From Rhodopseudomonas palustris (GTDB lineage Bacteria; Pseudomonadota; Alphaproteobacteria; Rhizobiales; Xanthobacteraceae), in NCBI RefSeq assembly GCF_007005445.1, contig NZ_CP041387.1, forward strand, positions 2,480,001-2,544,000: 64,000 nucleotides of DNA, in the 5' to 3' direction. Within the stretch, counting starts at the first letter, position 1; every line of letters starts with the position of its first letter. Both the position numbers and the translations under genes were made by a program. Positions 44,342 through 53,088 of the stretch are shown here, piece by piece. The notes under the pieces were generated by a model. It was not told where the DNA came from, did no database searches, and worked only from the letters and a program-made list of their open reading frames with translations.

Positions 44342-46312
44342 TCAGGCGAGCTGCCGTTCGCTGCGACGCTCGTCGTCGCGGCCGGCGAGCCACGCCACCG
44401 CGTCGGCGGCGCGCATCGGGCGGCCGTACAGCCAGCCCTGACCGTAGGAACAGCCGAGCATCCGCAGCGTCTCGGCCTCGCCCTGGCTCTCGACGCCCTC
44501 GGCGATGATGCGGTGGCCGAGCGGCCGCGCCACCGCGGTGATCGCGGCGATCAGTTGCTGGTTCTGAACATTGGCGCTGACGCCGTGCACGAACGAGCGG
44601 TCGATCTTGATGGTGTCGAGCGCGATGCTCATCAGATTCGAGATCGACGAATGGCCGACGCCGAAATCGTCGATCGCAAGGCCAAAGCCGTAGTGCTCGA
44701 TCCGCTGCAACTCGCGGGCGCACTGCTTGGGATCGAACAGTGCCTCTTCGGTGATCTCGATCTCGATCCGGCGCGGATCGATGCCGTGACGCTGGGTCAG
44801 GTCGATCAGGATTTTGGACGGCGAATGCAGCGTCAGTTCGCGCGGCGAAACGTTGATCGCGACAGTGAGCGGCGGCGCGCCGCTGCGGTCGAGCGCACGC
44901 AGGAACTCGCACGACGCGTCGCCGATGAACGACAGCAGCCGCGCCGACAGTTGCAGCCGGATCGCGGCATGGATGATGTCCGGCGGCGGGATCAGCCCGG
45001 CGGTCGGATGGCGCCAGCGCAGCAGCGCCTCGAAGCCGACCACCTGTCCGGTGGCGAGCACTACCTGCGGCTGGAATTCGAGATGCAGTTCGCCCCGCGC
45101 CAGCGCGCCCGGCAGATCGCCGTCGATGCAGCGCTGCAGCAGGAACTCCTCCTGCATCCGCCCGTCGAACAGCCGGATGCAGGCGCGGCCGTCGTCCTTG
45201 GCGCGGTACAGCGCGGCGTCGGCGCGCGAGAACACGTCCTCGACATCGATCGGCCCGCCCGAATGCGCCGCGATGCCGATCGAGCAACTGATCGCCAGCG
45301 GCTGCCCCGCAACCCGCAGCGGCCGGGTCAGCGCGCCGCTCAGCCGCCGCGCCAGGGCCAGCGCCCGCGCCGCGACGTCTTCGCCCTGCAGCACCACAAT
45401 GAATTCATCGCCGCCGAGCCGCACCGGCAGATCGTGCGGCCCGCACGACGACCGCAGCAGTTCGGCCACCGCGGCGATCACCCGGTCGCCGGCATCGTGG
45501 CCGCGGGTGTCGTTGATGGTCTTGAAGTTGTCGACGTCGAACAGCACGAAGGCGACGCCCTGCCCCGAGCGACACGCGGCCGCCGCGGCGTCGCGGAAGT
45601 GACTGCGGTTGGCGAGCCCGGTAAGCGGATCGGCTCGCGCGATCTGCTCCAGCGCGCGGTTCGAACTCAGCACTTCGTTGTTAGCGCTTGCCAGCGAATT
45701 GGCGAGATCGGTCGCCTCCAGCGCGGTCATCTGGCTGGCAGTGAACTCCCGCTCGCCGCCGATCGCAGCACGGAACAGCATGAAGGTGAGGAACACCCCG
45801 TCGAACAAGATGATGTAGTCAGAGCTGTTACCGGACATCATGATCCGGAACAGCGTCGCCGCCATCACCGGCGCCGCGAAGGCGAGCGCGACGCGGGCAT
45901 AGGCGGCGCCCTGGATGATCGCGCCGGTGGTGGCGCCGACCATGATGAAGGTGATGTAGTCGATGCCCTGATGGGCGGCGAACACCCCGACCGCCGCAGG
46001 CACGACGCTCCACAACAGACCGCTGGCGAAGGCCAGCAGCGTCAACTGGCGCAGCACCTGATACGGCGCCGTCTCCACTGCCCCCGTCCTCGCCAACCGC
46101 GCAACCCACCAGGCCCGAAACAGCGCCAGCACCGTCGCGGCGCCGAGCCACCACAGGATCGGGGTCTCGCCGTTCTCGCGATATAGCAGCGCCGCGAGCG
46201 ACAGCGCGATCACGATGTTGGAGAGCAAGGTGAGCCGGACGTTGCGCAACGCCGTGCGGGCCTGGGCCTTGGCGAGAGCGATCGCCTTGAAGCTGCTGTC
46301 GGCGCGGGTCAT
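44342..46312 (-). CDS. Membrane GGDEF-EAL cyclic-di-GMP protein
   Basis: A 656-residue protein. The N-terminal ~200 residues hold about six membrane helices (LLSNIVIALSLAALLY, WWLGAATVLALFRAWW, LLWSVVPAAVGVFAA and others). A coiled coil leads to the GGDEF domain with an intact active-site motif (VRLGGDEFIVVLQ). An EAL domain follows with EALLRW, the metal/loop-6 DDFGVGHSS motif and a conserved EGVESQGE end. Both catalytic signatures are intact, so it may make and break c-di-GMP, with the membrane domain as sensor. It is downstream of no obvious partner. A gene-free stretch of ~300 nt separates it from rarA. Confidence 0.94.
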   Translation of the reverse strand: MTRADSSFKAIALAKAQARTALRNVRLTLLSNIVIALSLAALLYRENGETPILWWLGAATVLALFRAWWVARLARTGAVETAPYQVLRQLTLLAFASGLLWSVVPAAVGVFAAHQGIDYITFIMVGATTGAIIQGAAYARVALAFAAPVMAATLFRIMMSGNSSDYIILFDGVFLTFMLFRAAIGGEREFTASQMTALEATDLANSLASANNEVLSSNRALEQIARADPLTGLANRSHFRDAAAAACRSGQGVAFVLFDVDNFKTINDTRGHDAGDRVIAAVAELLRSSCGPHDLPVRLGGDEFIVVLQGEDVAARALALARRLSGALTRPLRVAGQPLAISCSIGIAAHSGGPIDVEDVFSRADAALYRAKDDGRACIRLFDGRMQEEFLLQRCIDGDLPGALARGELHLEFQPQVVLATGQVVGFEALLRWRHPTAGLIPPPDIIHAAIRLQLSARLLSFIGDASCEFLRALDRSGAPPLTVAINVSPRELTLHSPSKILIDLTQRHGIDPRRIEIEITEEALFDPKQCARELQRIEHYGFGLAIDDFGVGHSSISNLMSIALDTIKIDRSFVHGVSANVQNQQLIAAITAVARPLGHRIIAEGVESQGEAETLRMLGCSYGQGWLYGRPMRAADAVAWLAGRDDERRSERQLA

Positions 46313-46611
46313 GCAGAAAATCGATCGGTGATTGGAAATGCCGCTGATGTTCGGAGCAGCCAGTCAACCAGCGGCTTTTTAACATCGGCTTTGCACGCAG
46401 CGGCAAAACGACCGCGCCGAGACAATCCGAACCGATTGGTTTCCGGTTTGGAAAGATCAGCCGCGAAGGCGAGCGCAGCAGACGGCATTCGGCCTTCGCG
46501 TGCGCTAAGCGGCCAGCACCTCGCCCCTCGAACCTCGAATGCAACTAATACGCAGATTTCAATGATGATCTAAGAACAGGGAACCTGCCGCAATTGCGAA
46601 CAAGTTGCGGA

Positions 46612-47943
46612 CTAATTGCCCTTGGCGGCGCGCAGCTTGGCCCAATAGTCCAGCCGCTTGCGGATCTCGCGCTCGAAGCCGCGGTCAGGCGGATCGTAGA
46701 AGGTCTGACGGCCGAGCGTTTCCGGGAAGTAGTCCTGGCCGGAGAAACCTTCCGGGGTGTCGTGGTCGTACTGATAGCCCGAGCCGTAGCCCTCGTTCTT
46801 CATCAGCCCGGTGGGGGCATTGAGGATATGCTTGGGCGGCAGCAGCGAGCCGGCCTGCTTGGCGGTGCGCATCGCCGTCTTGTAGGCGGTATAGGCGGCA
46901 TTCGATTTCGGCGCGGTGGCGACGTAGATCACGGCTTGCGCGATCGCCAGTTCGCCCTCCGGGCTGCCGAGAAAGTCGTAAGCGTCCTTGGCGGCGTTGG
47001 CGATCACCAGCGCCTGCGGATCGGCCAGCCCGACGTCTTCGACCGCCATCCGCACCACCCGCCGCGCCAGGAACAGCGGATCCTCGCCGGCGTCGAACAT
47101 CCGGCACAGATAGTACAGCGCGGCGTCCGGATCGGAGCCGCGCACCGATTTGTGCAGCGCGGAGATCAGGTTGTAGTGACCGTCGGCGCCCTTGTCGTAG
47201 ATCGGCGCGCGGCGCTGCAGGATGTCCTGAAGCTGCGTGGCATTGAACACTTCGCCGGCGCGCGCCGAGCGCCAGACCTCTTCGGCCAGCGTCAACGAGG
47301 CGCGGCCGTCGCCGTCCGCCATCCGCACCAGCACCGCGCGCGCCTCGGCGTCGAGCGGCAGCTTCCTTCCCTCGACCTCTTCGGCGTGAACGAACAGCTT
47401 CTCGATCGCCTCGGCATCGAGCGAACGAAACACCAGCACACGCGCACGAGACAACAACGCCGCATTCAGCTCGAACGACGGGTTCTCGGTGGTCGCGCCG
47501 ACCATCACCACGGTGCCGTCTTCCATCACCGGCAGAAACGAGTCCTGCTGCGCTTTGTTGAAGCGGTGCACCTCGTCGACGAACAGCAGCGTGCCGGTGC
47601 CCATCTCGCGGCGGGCGCGGGCGGCATCGAACACTTTCTTCAGATCGGCGACGCCGGAAAACACCGCGGAGATCTGCTCGAAATGCAGCTCGGTGGCGTC
47701 GGCCAGCAGCCGCGCGACCGTCGTCTTGCCGGTGCCGGGCGGGCCCCAGAACACCAGCGAGCCGAGCGTGCGGGTCTCCAGCATCCGCGTCAATGCGCCG
47801 TCGGGGCCGACGATGTGATCCTGCCCGACGACGTCGGCAAGCGAGCGCGGCCGCAGCCGATCCGGCAACGGCCGCGGCGCCTCGCGCTCGAGACCCGCGG
47901 CGGCGAACAGATTTTCGGATTGTTGCGGGCGCTTCGGGCTCAT
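46612..47943 (-). CDS. rarA: Replication-associated recombination protein A (RarA/MgsA) AAA+ ATPase
   Basis: A 443-residue AAA+ ATPase related to clamp-loader subunits and eukaryotic WRNIP1. It acts at stalled replication forks. Walker A is GPPGTGKTTVARLLA, Walker B is LLFVDEVHRFNKAQQD, sensor 1 is VMVGATTENPSFELN and the arginine finger is within SRARVLVFRSL. The C-terminal tetramerisation domain is complete (GLMKNEGYGSGYQYDHDTPE). The ATG at 47943 (MSPKRPQQSENLFAAAG) starts a normal-length protein; an upstream extension runs into the repeat at 48015-48104 and is not conserved. Confidence 0.95.
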   Translation of the reverse strand: MSPKRPQQSENLFAAAGLEREAPRPLPDRLRPRSLADVVGQDHIVGPDGALTRMLETRTLGSLVFWGPPGTGKTTVARLLADATELHFEQISAVFSGVADLKKVFDAARARREMGTGTLLFVDEVHRFNKAQQDSFLPVMEDGTVVMVGATTENPSFELNAALLSRARVLVFRSLDAEAIEKLFVHAEEVEGRKLPLDAEARAVLVRMADGDGRASLTLAEEVWRSARAGEVFNATQLQDILQRRAPIYDKGADGHYNLISALHKSVRGSDPDAALYYLCRMFDAGEDPLFLARRVVRMAVEDVGLADPQALVIANAAKDAYDFLGSPEGELAIAQAVIYVATAPKSNAAYTAYKTAMRTAKQAGSLLPPKHILNAPTGLMKNEGYGSGYQYDHDTPEGFSGQDYFPETLGRQTFYDPPDRGFEREIRKRLDYWAKLRAAKGN

Positions 47944-48014
47944 GCCGTTGTGCCCCCATCCGCTGCGCGAAGATTCTGCGTGCCGACCGGATAGCGGCCC
48001 CGTCCACTCACCTT

Positions 48015-48104
48015 CGTCATGGCCGGGCTTGTCCCGGCCATCCACGTCTTCCTTGCAAAAGCTGTTGCAAGGCGTGGATGCCCGGCACAAGGCCGGGCAT
48101 GACG
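48015..48104. repeat. Intergenic palindromic repeat, family C
   Basis: A ~90-bp hairpin with tips CGTCAT/ATGACG and arms GGCCGGGCTTGTCCCGGCCA and ATGCCCGGCACAAGGCCGGG. It is a close copy of 34291-34380 and lies between the Deg protease and rarA genes. Confidence 0.9.
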
Positions 48105-48168
48105 TGGGGCTAAGTCAGTGCCGGAATTCATCGGCAGAGGTCTCTGGTGGGCGTCGTGTCCCGAACGG

Positions 48169-49560
48169 CTAACCGCCGAGGGTGACTTGGATCTGCTGGC
48201 CGCCGCGGACCAGCATGATGCGCCACAGCCGCGGCGATTGGCCGGCGACTCGTTCGAGGTCTCCGGTCTTGGCGATCCGGGTGTTGTTGACCGCGACGAT
48301 GATGTCGCCCTTCTGGAATCCGACATTCGCGGCGGTGCTGTCGCCGGCAAGTTCGGTGACGACGACCCCTTCGACGCTCGGATCGAGCCGCATCTCGTCG
48401 GCGATCGCCGGAGAGATGTTGGCGATCCTGGCACCCTGGAACGGCGACCGCGAGGTGATCACCAGCTCGTCGCGGCCGGTGTCCGGCGCGGTTTCGAGCG
48501 GGATCGAGAGCTTCACCGGCTTGCCGCTGCGCTGCACTTCGAGCTGCGCGGCGCCGCCGAGCGGCCGGGTGGCGAAGCGATAATCGAAGCCGTTGGGATC
48601 GTCGATCGCAAAGCCGTCGATCGAGACGATCAGGTCGGATAGTTTCAGCCCGGCCCGCTCCGCCGGGCTGCCCTGGGTGACACTGGCGACCAGCGCGCCT
48701 CCCGGCCGTTTCAGGCCGAGGGTTTCGGCGATCTCCGGCGTCACCGCTTGCAGCCGCGCGCCCAGCCACGGCCGCTTCACCGCCTTGCCGCCGCTCTTGG
48801 CCGAGGCGACCACAACCCGCACCATGTTGGCTGGGATCGCGAAGCCGATGCCCTGGGAGCCGCCGGAGCGCGAGAAGATCGCGGTGTTGATGCCGATCAG
48901 CTTGCCCGTGATGTCGACCAGCGCACCGCCGGAATTGCCGGGATTGATCGCCGCGTCGGTCTGGATGAAGAACTGATAGTCGGTGATGCCGACCTGGGTG
49001 CGCGCCAGCGCCGAGACGATGCCATGAGTCACGGTCTGGCCGACACCGAACGGATTGCCGATCGCCAGCACCACGTCGCCAACCAAGAGATCGTCGGAGT
49101 TTGCGAAATCGAGCGTCGCGAACTTCTCGCGGCCGTCCTTGATACGCAGCACCGCCAGATCGGTACGGCTGTCCTTCAGCACGATCTCGGCCTCGAACTC
49201 GCGCTTGTCGGCGAGCGCAACTTTGACCTGATCCGCCCCCTCGATGACGTGGTTGTTGGTGACCACGAGGCCGGAGGCGTCGACCATCACGCCGGAGCCG
49301 AGAGAGCGCTGGATCTGCTCCGGCTGGCCGGGCACGCCGAAGAACCGGCGAAAGATCGGATCGTCGAGCAGCGGGTTACGATTCTGCACCAGCTTGGCGG
49401 CGTAGACGTTCACCACCGCCGGCTGCACGTGCTGCACGATCGGCGCGTAGGACAGCTTCAAATCCGCCGGCGACGACGGCACCCGCCGCTCCTGCGCCGC
49501 GAGCGGCGTGGTGAGGGCGAGCGACAGACACAGGACGGCGAACGTGCGGATCGGGTTCAT
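48169..49560 (-). CDS. Deg/HtrA-type periplasmic serine protease
   Basis: A 463-residue exported protease. Signal peptide MNPIRTFAVLCLSLALTTPLAA. The trypsin-like domain has an intact triad: H104 (VTNNHVIEGA), D134 (SRTDLAVL) and S210 (NPGNSGGALVD). Two PDZ domains follow (~260-350 and ~370-463), the second containing VVVTELAGDSTAANVGFQKG. It cleaves or refolds damaged envelope proteins. The Q-linker region near residues 55-80 (NPLLDDPIFRRFFGVPGQPE) matches the DegP/Q family loop. The ATG at 49560 starts the signal peptide; an upstream in-frame extension is not conserved. HxlR lies 82 nt upstream on the same strand. Confidence 0.94.
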   Translation of the reverse strand: MNPIRTFAVLCLSLALTTPLAAQERRVPSSPADLKLSYAPIVQHVQPAVVNVYAAKLVQNRNPLLDDPIFRRFFGVPGQPEQIQRSLGSGVMVDASGLVVTNNHVIEGADQVKVALADKREFEAEIVLKDSRTDLAVLRIKDGREKFATLDFANSDDLLVGDVVLAIGNPFGVGQTVTHGIVSALARTQVGITDYQFFIQTDAAINPGNSGGALVDITGKLIGINTAIFSRSGGSQGIGFAIPANMVRVVVASAKSGGKAVKRPWLGARLQAVTPEIAETLGLKRPGGALVASVTQGSPAERAGLKLSDLIVSIDGFAIDDPNGFDYRFATRPLGGAAQLEVQRSGKPVKLSIPLETAPDTGRDELVITSRSPFQGARIANISPAIADEMRLDPSVEGVVVTELAGDSTAANVGFQKGDIIVAVNNTRIAKTGDLERVAGQSPRLWRIMLVRGGQQIQVTLGG

Positions 49561-49642
49561 GCGGGAATCCGTTACAGGGGCATCGATAGCGCAGCAGATA
49601 TAGTCCGCCGGCCCAGCCAGGAGAAGGAAAAGCGGCCGGCGC

Positions 49643-50029
49643 TCACGCCGGCTGAGCCTCGGCGGTTTCGGCTGCGGGCTCGGACCGCGGGGGAAGCTGC
49701 TGCTGGCGGGCGCGATGTTCCTCGCCCCAGCGCTTGAGCGCATCGATCACCGGGCGCAGTCGCTCGCCGGTCTCCGACAGCGCGTATTCCACCCGCGGCG
49801 GCACCTCGGCGAACACCTCGCGGGTGATCAGGTCGTCGTCTTCCAGAGCGCGGAGCTGCTTGGTCAGCATCCGCTGGGTGATGCCCGGCATCCGCCGGCG
49901 CAGCTCGCCGAACCGCAGCCGGCCGTCCTGCAAATGATACAGGATGACGCCCTTCCACTTGCCGTCGATCAGGTCGAGCGTCACCTCGACCGAGCAGCCG
50001 GGGGCACAGGCGAAATCGCGACGTTTCAT
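49643..50029 (-). CDS. HxlR-family winged-helix transcriptional regulator
   Basis: A 128-residue regulator of the HxlR/MarR-like winged-helix family. Conserved are CSVEVTLDLIDGKWKGVILY, RFGELRRRMPGITQRMLTKQ, LRALEDDDLI and PPRVEYALSETGERLRPV. The N-terminal Cys (ACAPGCSVE) is at the position used by redox- or quinone-sensing HxlR proteins (YodB/CatR/QorR type). It is divergent from a quinone-reductase-like dehydrogenase gene, which fits control of that gene in response to electrophiles. An inverted repeat in the shared 117-nt promoter region (50039-50063) is a candidate operator. Confidence 0.93.
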   Translation of the reverse strand: MKRRDFACAPGCSVEVTLDLIDGKWKGVILYHLQDGRLRFGELRRRMPGITQRMLTKQLRALEDDDLITREVFAEVPPRVEYALSETGERLRPVIDALKRWGEEHRARQQQLPPRSEPAAETAEAQPA

Positions 50030-50038
50030 GCTGGACGT

Positions 50039-50063
50039 CCAATAGTATCCGATTGGTGACTAT
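50039..50063. promoter_or_regulatory. Candidate HxlR operator
   Basis: ATAGT (50042-50046) and ACTAT (50059-50063) form an inverted repeat, with CCAAT (50039-50043) and ATTGG (50052-50056) nested around the same site. It lies between the divergent regulator and dehydrogenase genes, as expected for an autoregulated HxlR system. Confidence 0.45.
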
Positions 50064-50146
50064 ATCCCCAAAACGACAGTACTTGCAATAAAGGCCGGTG
50101 AAGGCGACCTTGCACGGCAACAAACGCCCCGTGCAAGGAGTCCCCC

Positions 50147-51163
50147 ATGAAAGCTGTCGGATACACCAAGAGCCTCCCGATCGACGATCCGGAGGCGCTG
50201 CTCGATTTCGAGCTGCCCGCGCCCGAACCGGGTCCACGCGACCTGCGGGTTGCGGTGAAGGCGATCTCGGTCAATCCGGTCGACTTCAAGGTACGCAGGC
50301 GCGCCGCGCCGCCGGCCGGCGAGCACAAGATCCTCGGCTACGACGCGGCCGGCGTGGTCGAGGCGGTCGGCGCCGAGGTGACACTGTTCCGGCCGGGCGA
50401 CGAGGTGTTTTACGCCGGCTCGATCCAGCGGCCCGGCACCAACGCCGAACTGCATCTGGTCGACGAGCGCATCGTCGGCCGCAAGCCGACCACGCTGTCG
50501 TTCGCGCAGGCCGCGGCGCTGCCGCTGACCTCGATCACCGCCTGGGAACTGCTGTTCGACCGGCTCGGCGCGCGGCCGAGCAAGGGGTTCGATCCGCGTA
50601 CGCTGCTGATCGTCGGCGGCGCCGGCGGCGTCGGCTCGATCCTGATCCAACTCGCGCGGCGGCTCACCGGGCTGACGATCATCGCCACGGCGTCGCGGCC
50701 CGAAACCCGGCAATGGTGTCTCGACCTCGGCGCCCACGCGGTGGTCGATCACAGCCAACAGATGAAGCCGCAGATCGACGCTCTGAAGCTGCCGCCGGTC
50801 GCGCTGATCGCCAGCCTCACCGGCACCGAACGACACTTCCCGGATTTGGTCGAGATCCTGGCGCCGCAGGGCAAGATCGGCCTGATCGACGATCCGGCGG
50901 CGCTGAACCCGATGCTGCTGAAGCCGAAATCAGCGTCGCTGCATTGGGAAGCGATGTTCGCCCGCTCCTCGTATCAGACCGCCGACATGATCGCGCAGCA
51001 CGATTTGCTCGACGAGGTCGCCGGCCTGATCGACACCGGCGTACTGCGGACGACTCATCAACAGACCTTCGGCACCATCACCGCCGCCAACCTGAAACGC
51101 GCGCATGCGTTGCTGGAGAGCGGCACGTCGATCGGGAAGATTGTGCTGGAGGGGTGGGAGTAG
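50147..51163 (+). CDS. Zinc-type alcohol dehydrogenase-like/quinone oxidoreductase (ZADH family)
   Basis: A 338-residue medium-chain dehydrogenase/reductase. N-terminal GroES-like domain with DYNP-type SVNPVDFKVRRRAAP and YDAAGVVEAVGAEV. The Rossmann fold has LLIVGGAGGVGSILIQLARR (GGxGGVG, NADPH). Zinc-ligand cysteines are absent, placing it with zinc-independent quinone reductases (QOR). It is divergent from HxlR, a common arrangement for inducible quinone detoxification. The ATG at 50147 follows the ribosome-binding site GCAAGGAG. Confidence 0.93.
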   Translation: MKAVGYTKSLPIDDPEALLDFELPAPEPGPRDLRVAVKAISVNPVDFKVRRRAAPPAGEHKILGYDAAGVVEAVGAEVTLFRPGDEVFYAGSIQRPGTNAELHLVDERIVGRKPTTLSFAQAAALPLTSITAWELLFDRLGARPSKGFDPRTLLIVGGAGGVGSILIQLARRLTGLTIIATASRPETRQWCLDLGAHAVVDHSQQMKPQIDALKLPPVALIASLTGTERHFPDLVEILAPQGKIGLIDDPAALNPMLLKPKSASLHWEAMFARSSYQTADMIAQHDLLDEVAGLIDTGVLRTTHQQTFGTITAANLKRAHALLESGTSIGKIVLEGWE

Positions 51164-51212
51164 TTCTGCTGTTTGGTTCTAGCAGGACGGATTGAGCACC
51201 GCGCTCTCTCCG

Positions 51213-51335
51213 AGTCATTCCGGGGCGCGCGCAGCGCGAACCCGGAATCTCTGCATCATCTCTCGCACTCAGATTTCTTCGTAACAACATCTGGATTCCG
51301 GGTTCGCTCGCTTCCGCGAGCGCCCCGGAATGACG
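51213..51335. repeat. Intergenic palindromic repeat, family D (full-length copy)
   Basis: GTCATTCCGGGGCGCGCGCA with CGAACCCGGAATCTCTGC at the left, GATTCCGGGTTCGCTCGCTT with GCGCCCCGGAATGAC at the right, and a shorter inner segment form a ~123-bp inverted repeat. Half copies occur near 40751 and 39451. Confidence 0.85.
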
Positions 51336-51371
51336 GGAATGGATCAAGTGCGCCGTGACTCGAGAACCCAA

Positions 51372-52166
51372 CTACGCGATCGTCTGCAGCAGGCCGCCTT
51401 CGGCGCGGAGCGCGGCGCCGTTGGTGGCGGCGGCTTCCTTGGACGACACATAAACCACCATGTTGGCGATCTCTTCGACGGTGGCGAAGCGCTGGATCAG
51501 CGAGCCGGGGCGGTGCTGCTTGATGAAGTTGGCGGCGGCTTCGGCCTCCGACTGGCCGTTCTGCTGCGCCAGATCCGCCACGAAGGTCTGCACGCCCTCG
51601 CTCATCGTCGGGCCGGGCATCACCGCATTGACGGTGACCGCGGTGCCGCGGGTCATCTCGGCAAGGCCGCGCGAGATCGATAGCTGCGCGGTCTTGGTCA
51701 TGCCGTAGTGGATCATTTCCTGCGGGATCATCAGGGCGGACTCCGACGAGATGAAGACGATGCGGCCCCAGTTGCGCTCCAGCATCGCCGGCATATAGGC
51801 GCGCGACAGCCGCACCCCGCTCATCACGTTGACGTCGAAGAAGCGCTGCCAATCGGCGTCGGGAATGTCGAAGAACGGTTTCGGCTCGAAGATGCCGGCG
51901 TTGTTGATCAGGATGTCGACGCGCGGAATCTCCACCAGCAGTGCGGCGCAGCCCTCCGCCGTGGACACATCGGCGGCGACGCCGCACAGCTTGGCGCCGG
52001 GTACCGCGTGGTCGAGCGCGGTGAGCGCGGCGTCGACCTTGGCCTGGCTGCGGCCGTTGACCACGACCTCCGCGCCGGCCGCGGCGAGCCCCTTGGCGAT
52101 GGCGTGACCGATGCCGGCGGTCGAGCCGGTGACGAGCGCGGTCTTGCCGGACAGATCGATGTGCAT
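51372..52166 (-). CDS. SDR-family oxidoreductase
   Basis: A 264-residue classical short-chain dehydrogenase. Cofactor motif TGSTAGIGHAIAKGLAAAG (TGxxxGIG). Active-site residues are NNAGIF, the Ser in GRIVFISSES and the YxxxK in MIHYGMTKTA. The length and the GVQTFVADLAQQNGQSEAEA C-terminal half are normal. It reduces or oxidises a carbonyl/alcohol with NAD(P); the substrate is unknown. It lies convergent to the quinone-reductase gene, separated by repeat D, and is not obviously part of that system. Confidence 0.92.
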   Translation of the reverse strand: MHIDLSGKTALVTGSTAGIGHAIAKGLAAAGAEVVVNGRSQAKVDAALTALDHAVPGAKLCGVAADVSTAEGCAALLVEIPRVDILINNAGIFEPKPFFDIPDADWQRFFDVNVMSGVRLSRAYMPAMLERNWGRIVFISSESALMIPQEMIHYGMTKTAQLSISRGLAEMTRGTAVTVNAVMPGPTMSEGVQTFVADLAQQNGQSEAEAAANFIKQHRPGSLIQRFATVEEIANMVVYVSSKEAAATNGAALRAEGGLLQTIA

Positions 52167-52298
52167 GGAGAGCTCCTTGTTGTACGAAGCATCGGTCAGA
52201 ATGCCGGGGCCTGCGATTCACAACGTCGTGGCTCGATCGGACGGCAGTTCGTCCGGCGCGACGTGACCGCCCGGACTGACAGGCCACAACTACACACC

Positions 52299-52396
52299 GT
52301 CGTCGCCCGCGAAGGCGGGCGACCCAGTATCGCAGAGCCTTCGAGCCCATCATCGACGCCCTGGAATACTGGATCCCCGCATACGCGGCGATGACG
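52299..52396. repeat. Intergenic palindromic repeat, family E (CGTCGTCGCCCGCGAAGGCG type)
   Basis: CGTCGTCGCCCGCGAAGGCG at the left and CCCGCATACGCGGCGATGAC at the right, with CCAGTAT and ATACTGG inside, form a ~98-bp imperfect palindrome. It occupies most of the gap between the SDR gene and rplQ; no gene is supported in 52167-52515. Confidence 0.8.
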
Positions 52397-52458
52397 GCTG
52401 ATGCTGGGGCACATTCAGCCCCCAGGGATCAGGCTTCCTCAGCGGCATCCGCACAACG

Positions 52459-52490
52459 AAAAAGGCGGCGCCTTGCGGCACCGCCTTTTG
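52459..52490 (-). terminator. Rho-independent terminator at the end of the ribosomal operon
   Basis: On the minus strand AAAAGGCGG (52482-52490) pairs with CCGCCTTTTT around GTGCCGCAAGGCG, 26 nt after the rplQ stop. It closes the S10-spc-alpha operon. Confidence 0.88.
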
Positions 52491-52515
52491 AAATCTCAGA
52501 CTGGAAGGAAGCCGG

Positions 52516-52932
52516 TTACGCCGCTTCGGCTTCGCTGTCCTGCGTCGGACCCGAATCCTTGCCCTTGGCGTCCTCGTCGCGGTCGACGAACTCGATCACC
52601 GCCATCGCGGCATTGTCGCCGTAGCGGAAGCCGGCCTTGATGATGCGGGTGTAGCCGCCGTTGCGGTCGGCGTAGCGCGGCGCCAGCACGTCGAACAGCT
52701 TCTTGACCTGCTCGAGGTCGCGCATTTCGGCGATCGCCTGCCGGCGCTTGTCAAGGCCACCCTTCTTGCCGAGGGTGACCAGCTTCTCGACGATCGGCCG
52801 CAGCTCCTTGGCCTTCGGCAGCGTGGTGACGATCTGCTCGTGCTTGATCAGCGCGGCGCACATGTTGGCGAACATCGCCTTGCGGTGTTCGGCAGTGCGG
52901 TTGAGCTTCCGATGAACCTTGCCGTGCTTCAT
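52516..52932 (-). CDS. rplQ: Ribosomal protein L17
   Basis: A 138-residue 50S protein near the peptide exit tunnel. N-terminus [19 protein letters not shown] and the conserved [20 protein letters not shown] are intact; the C-terminal ~20 residues are acidic ([20 protein letters not shown]), a variable tail. It is the last gene of the alpha operon, 156 nt after rpoA. Two hairpins lie in that gap. A terminator follows. Confidence 0.98.
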   Translation of the reverse strand: MKHGKVHRKLNRTAEHRKAMFANMCAALIKHEQIVTTLPKAKELRPIVEKLVTLGKKGGLDKRRQAIAEMRDLEQVKKLFDVLAPRYADRNGGYTRIIKAGFRYGDNAAMAVIEFVDRDEDAKGKDSGPTQDSEAEAA

Positions 52933-53023
52933 GTTGTCAGTCCTTCATTCGATGATACCCGACGGTTCGTCGGAGTTGCAGGCGGGCTACCTGCGTTCGC
53001 CCTGGTGGAGCCTCCCCCTTCGA

Positions 53024-53081
53024 GAGCGGCAGCGCCGCTCCTTCAGGACGAGGAAGAGGCCTCATGGCGAACCATGAGGCC
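53024..53081 (-). promoter_or_regulatory. Two hairpins in the rpoA-rplQ gap, one with a UUCG tetraloop
   Basis: Reading the minus strand, GGCCTCATGG-TTCG-CCATGAGGCC (53081 to 53058) is a perfect 10-bp stem closed by a UUCG loop, starting 7 nt after the rpoA stop. A second stem, GAGCGGC-GCT-GCCGCTC (53040 to 53024), follows. Neither has a T-tract. They probably act in mRNA stability or processing, or attenuate rplQ expression. Confidence 0.55.
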
Positions 53082-53088
53082 GATCGGC

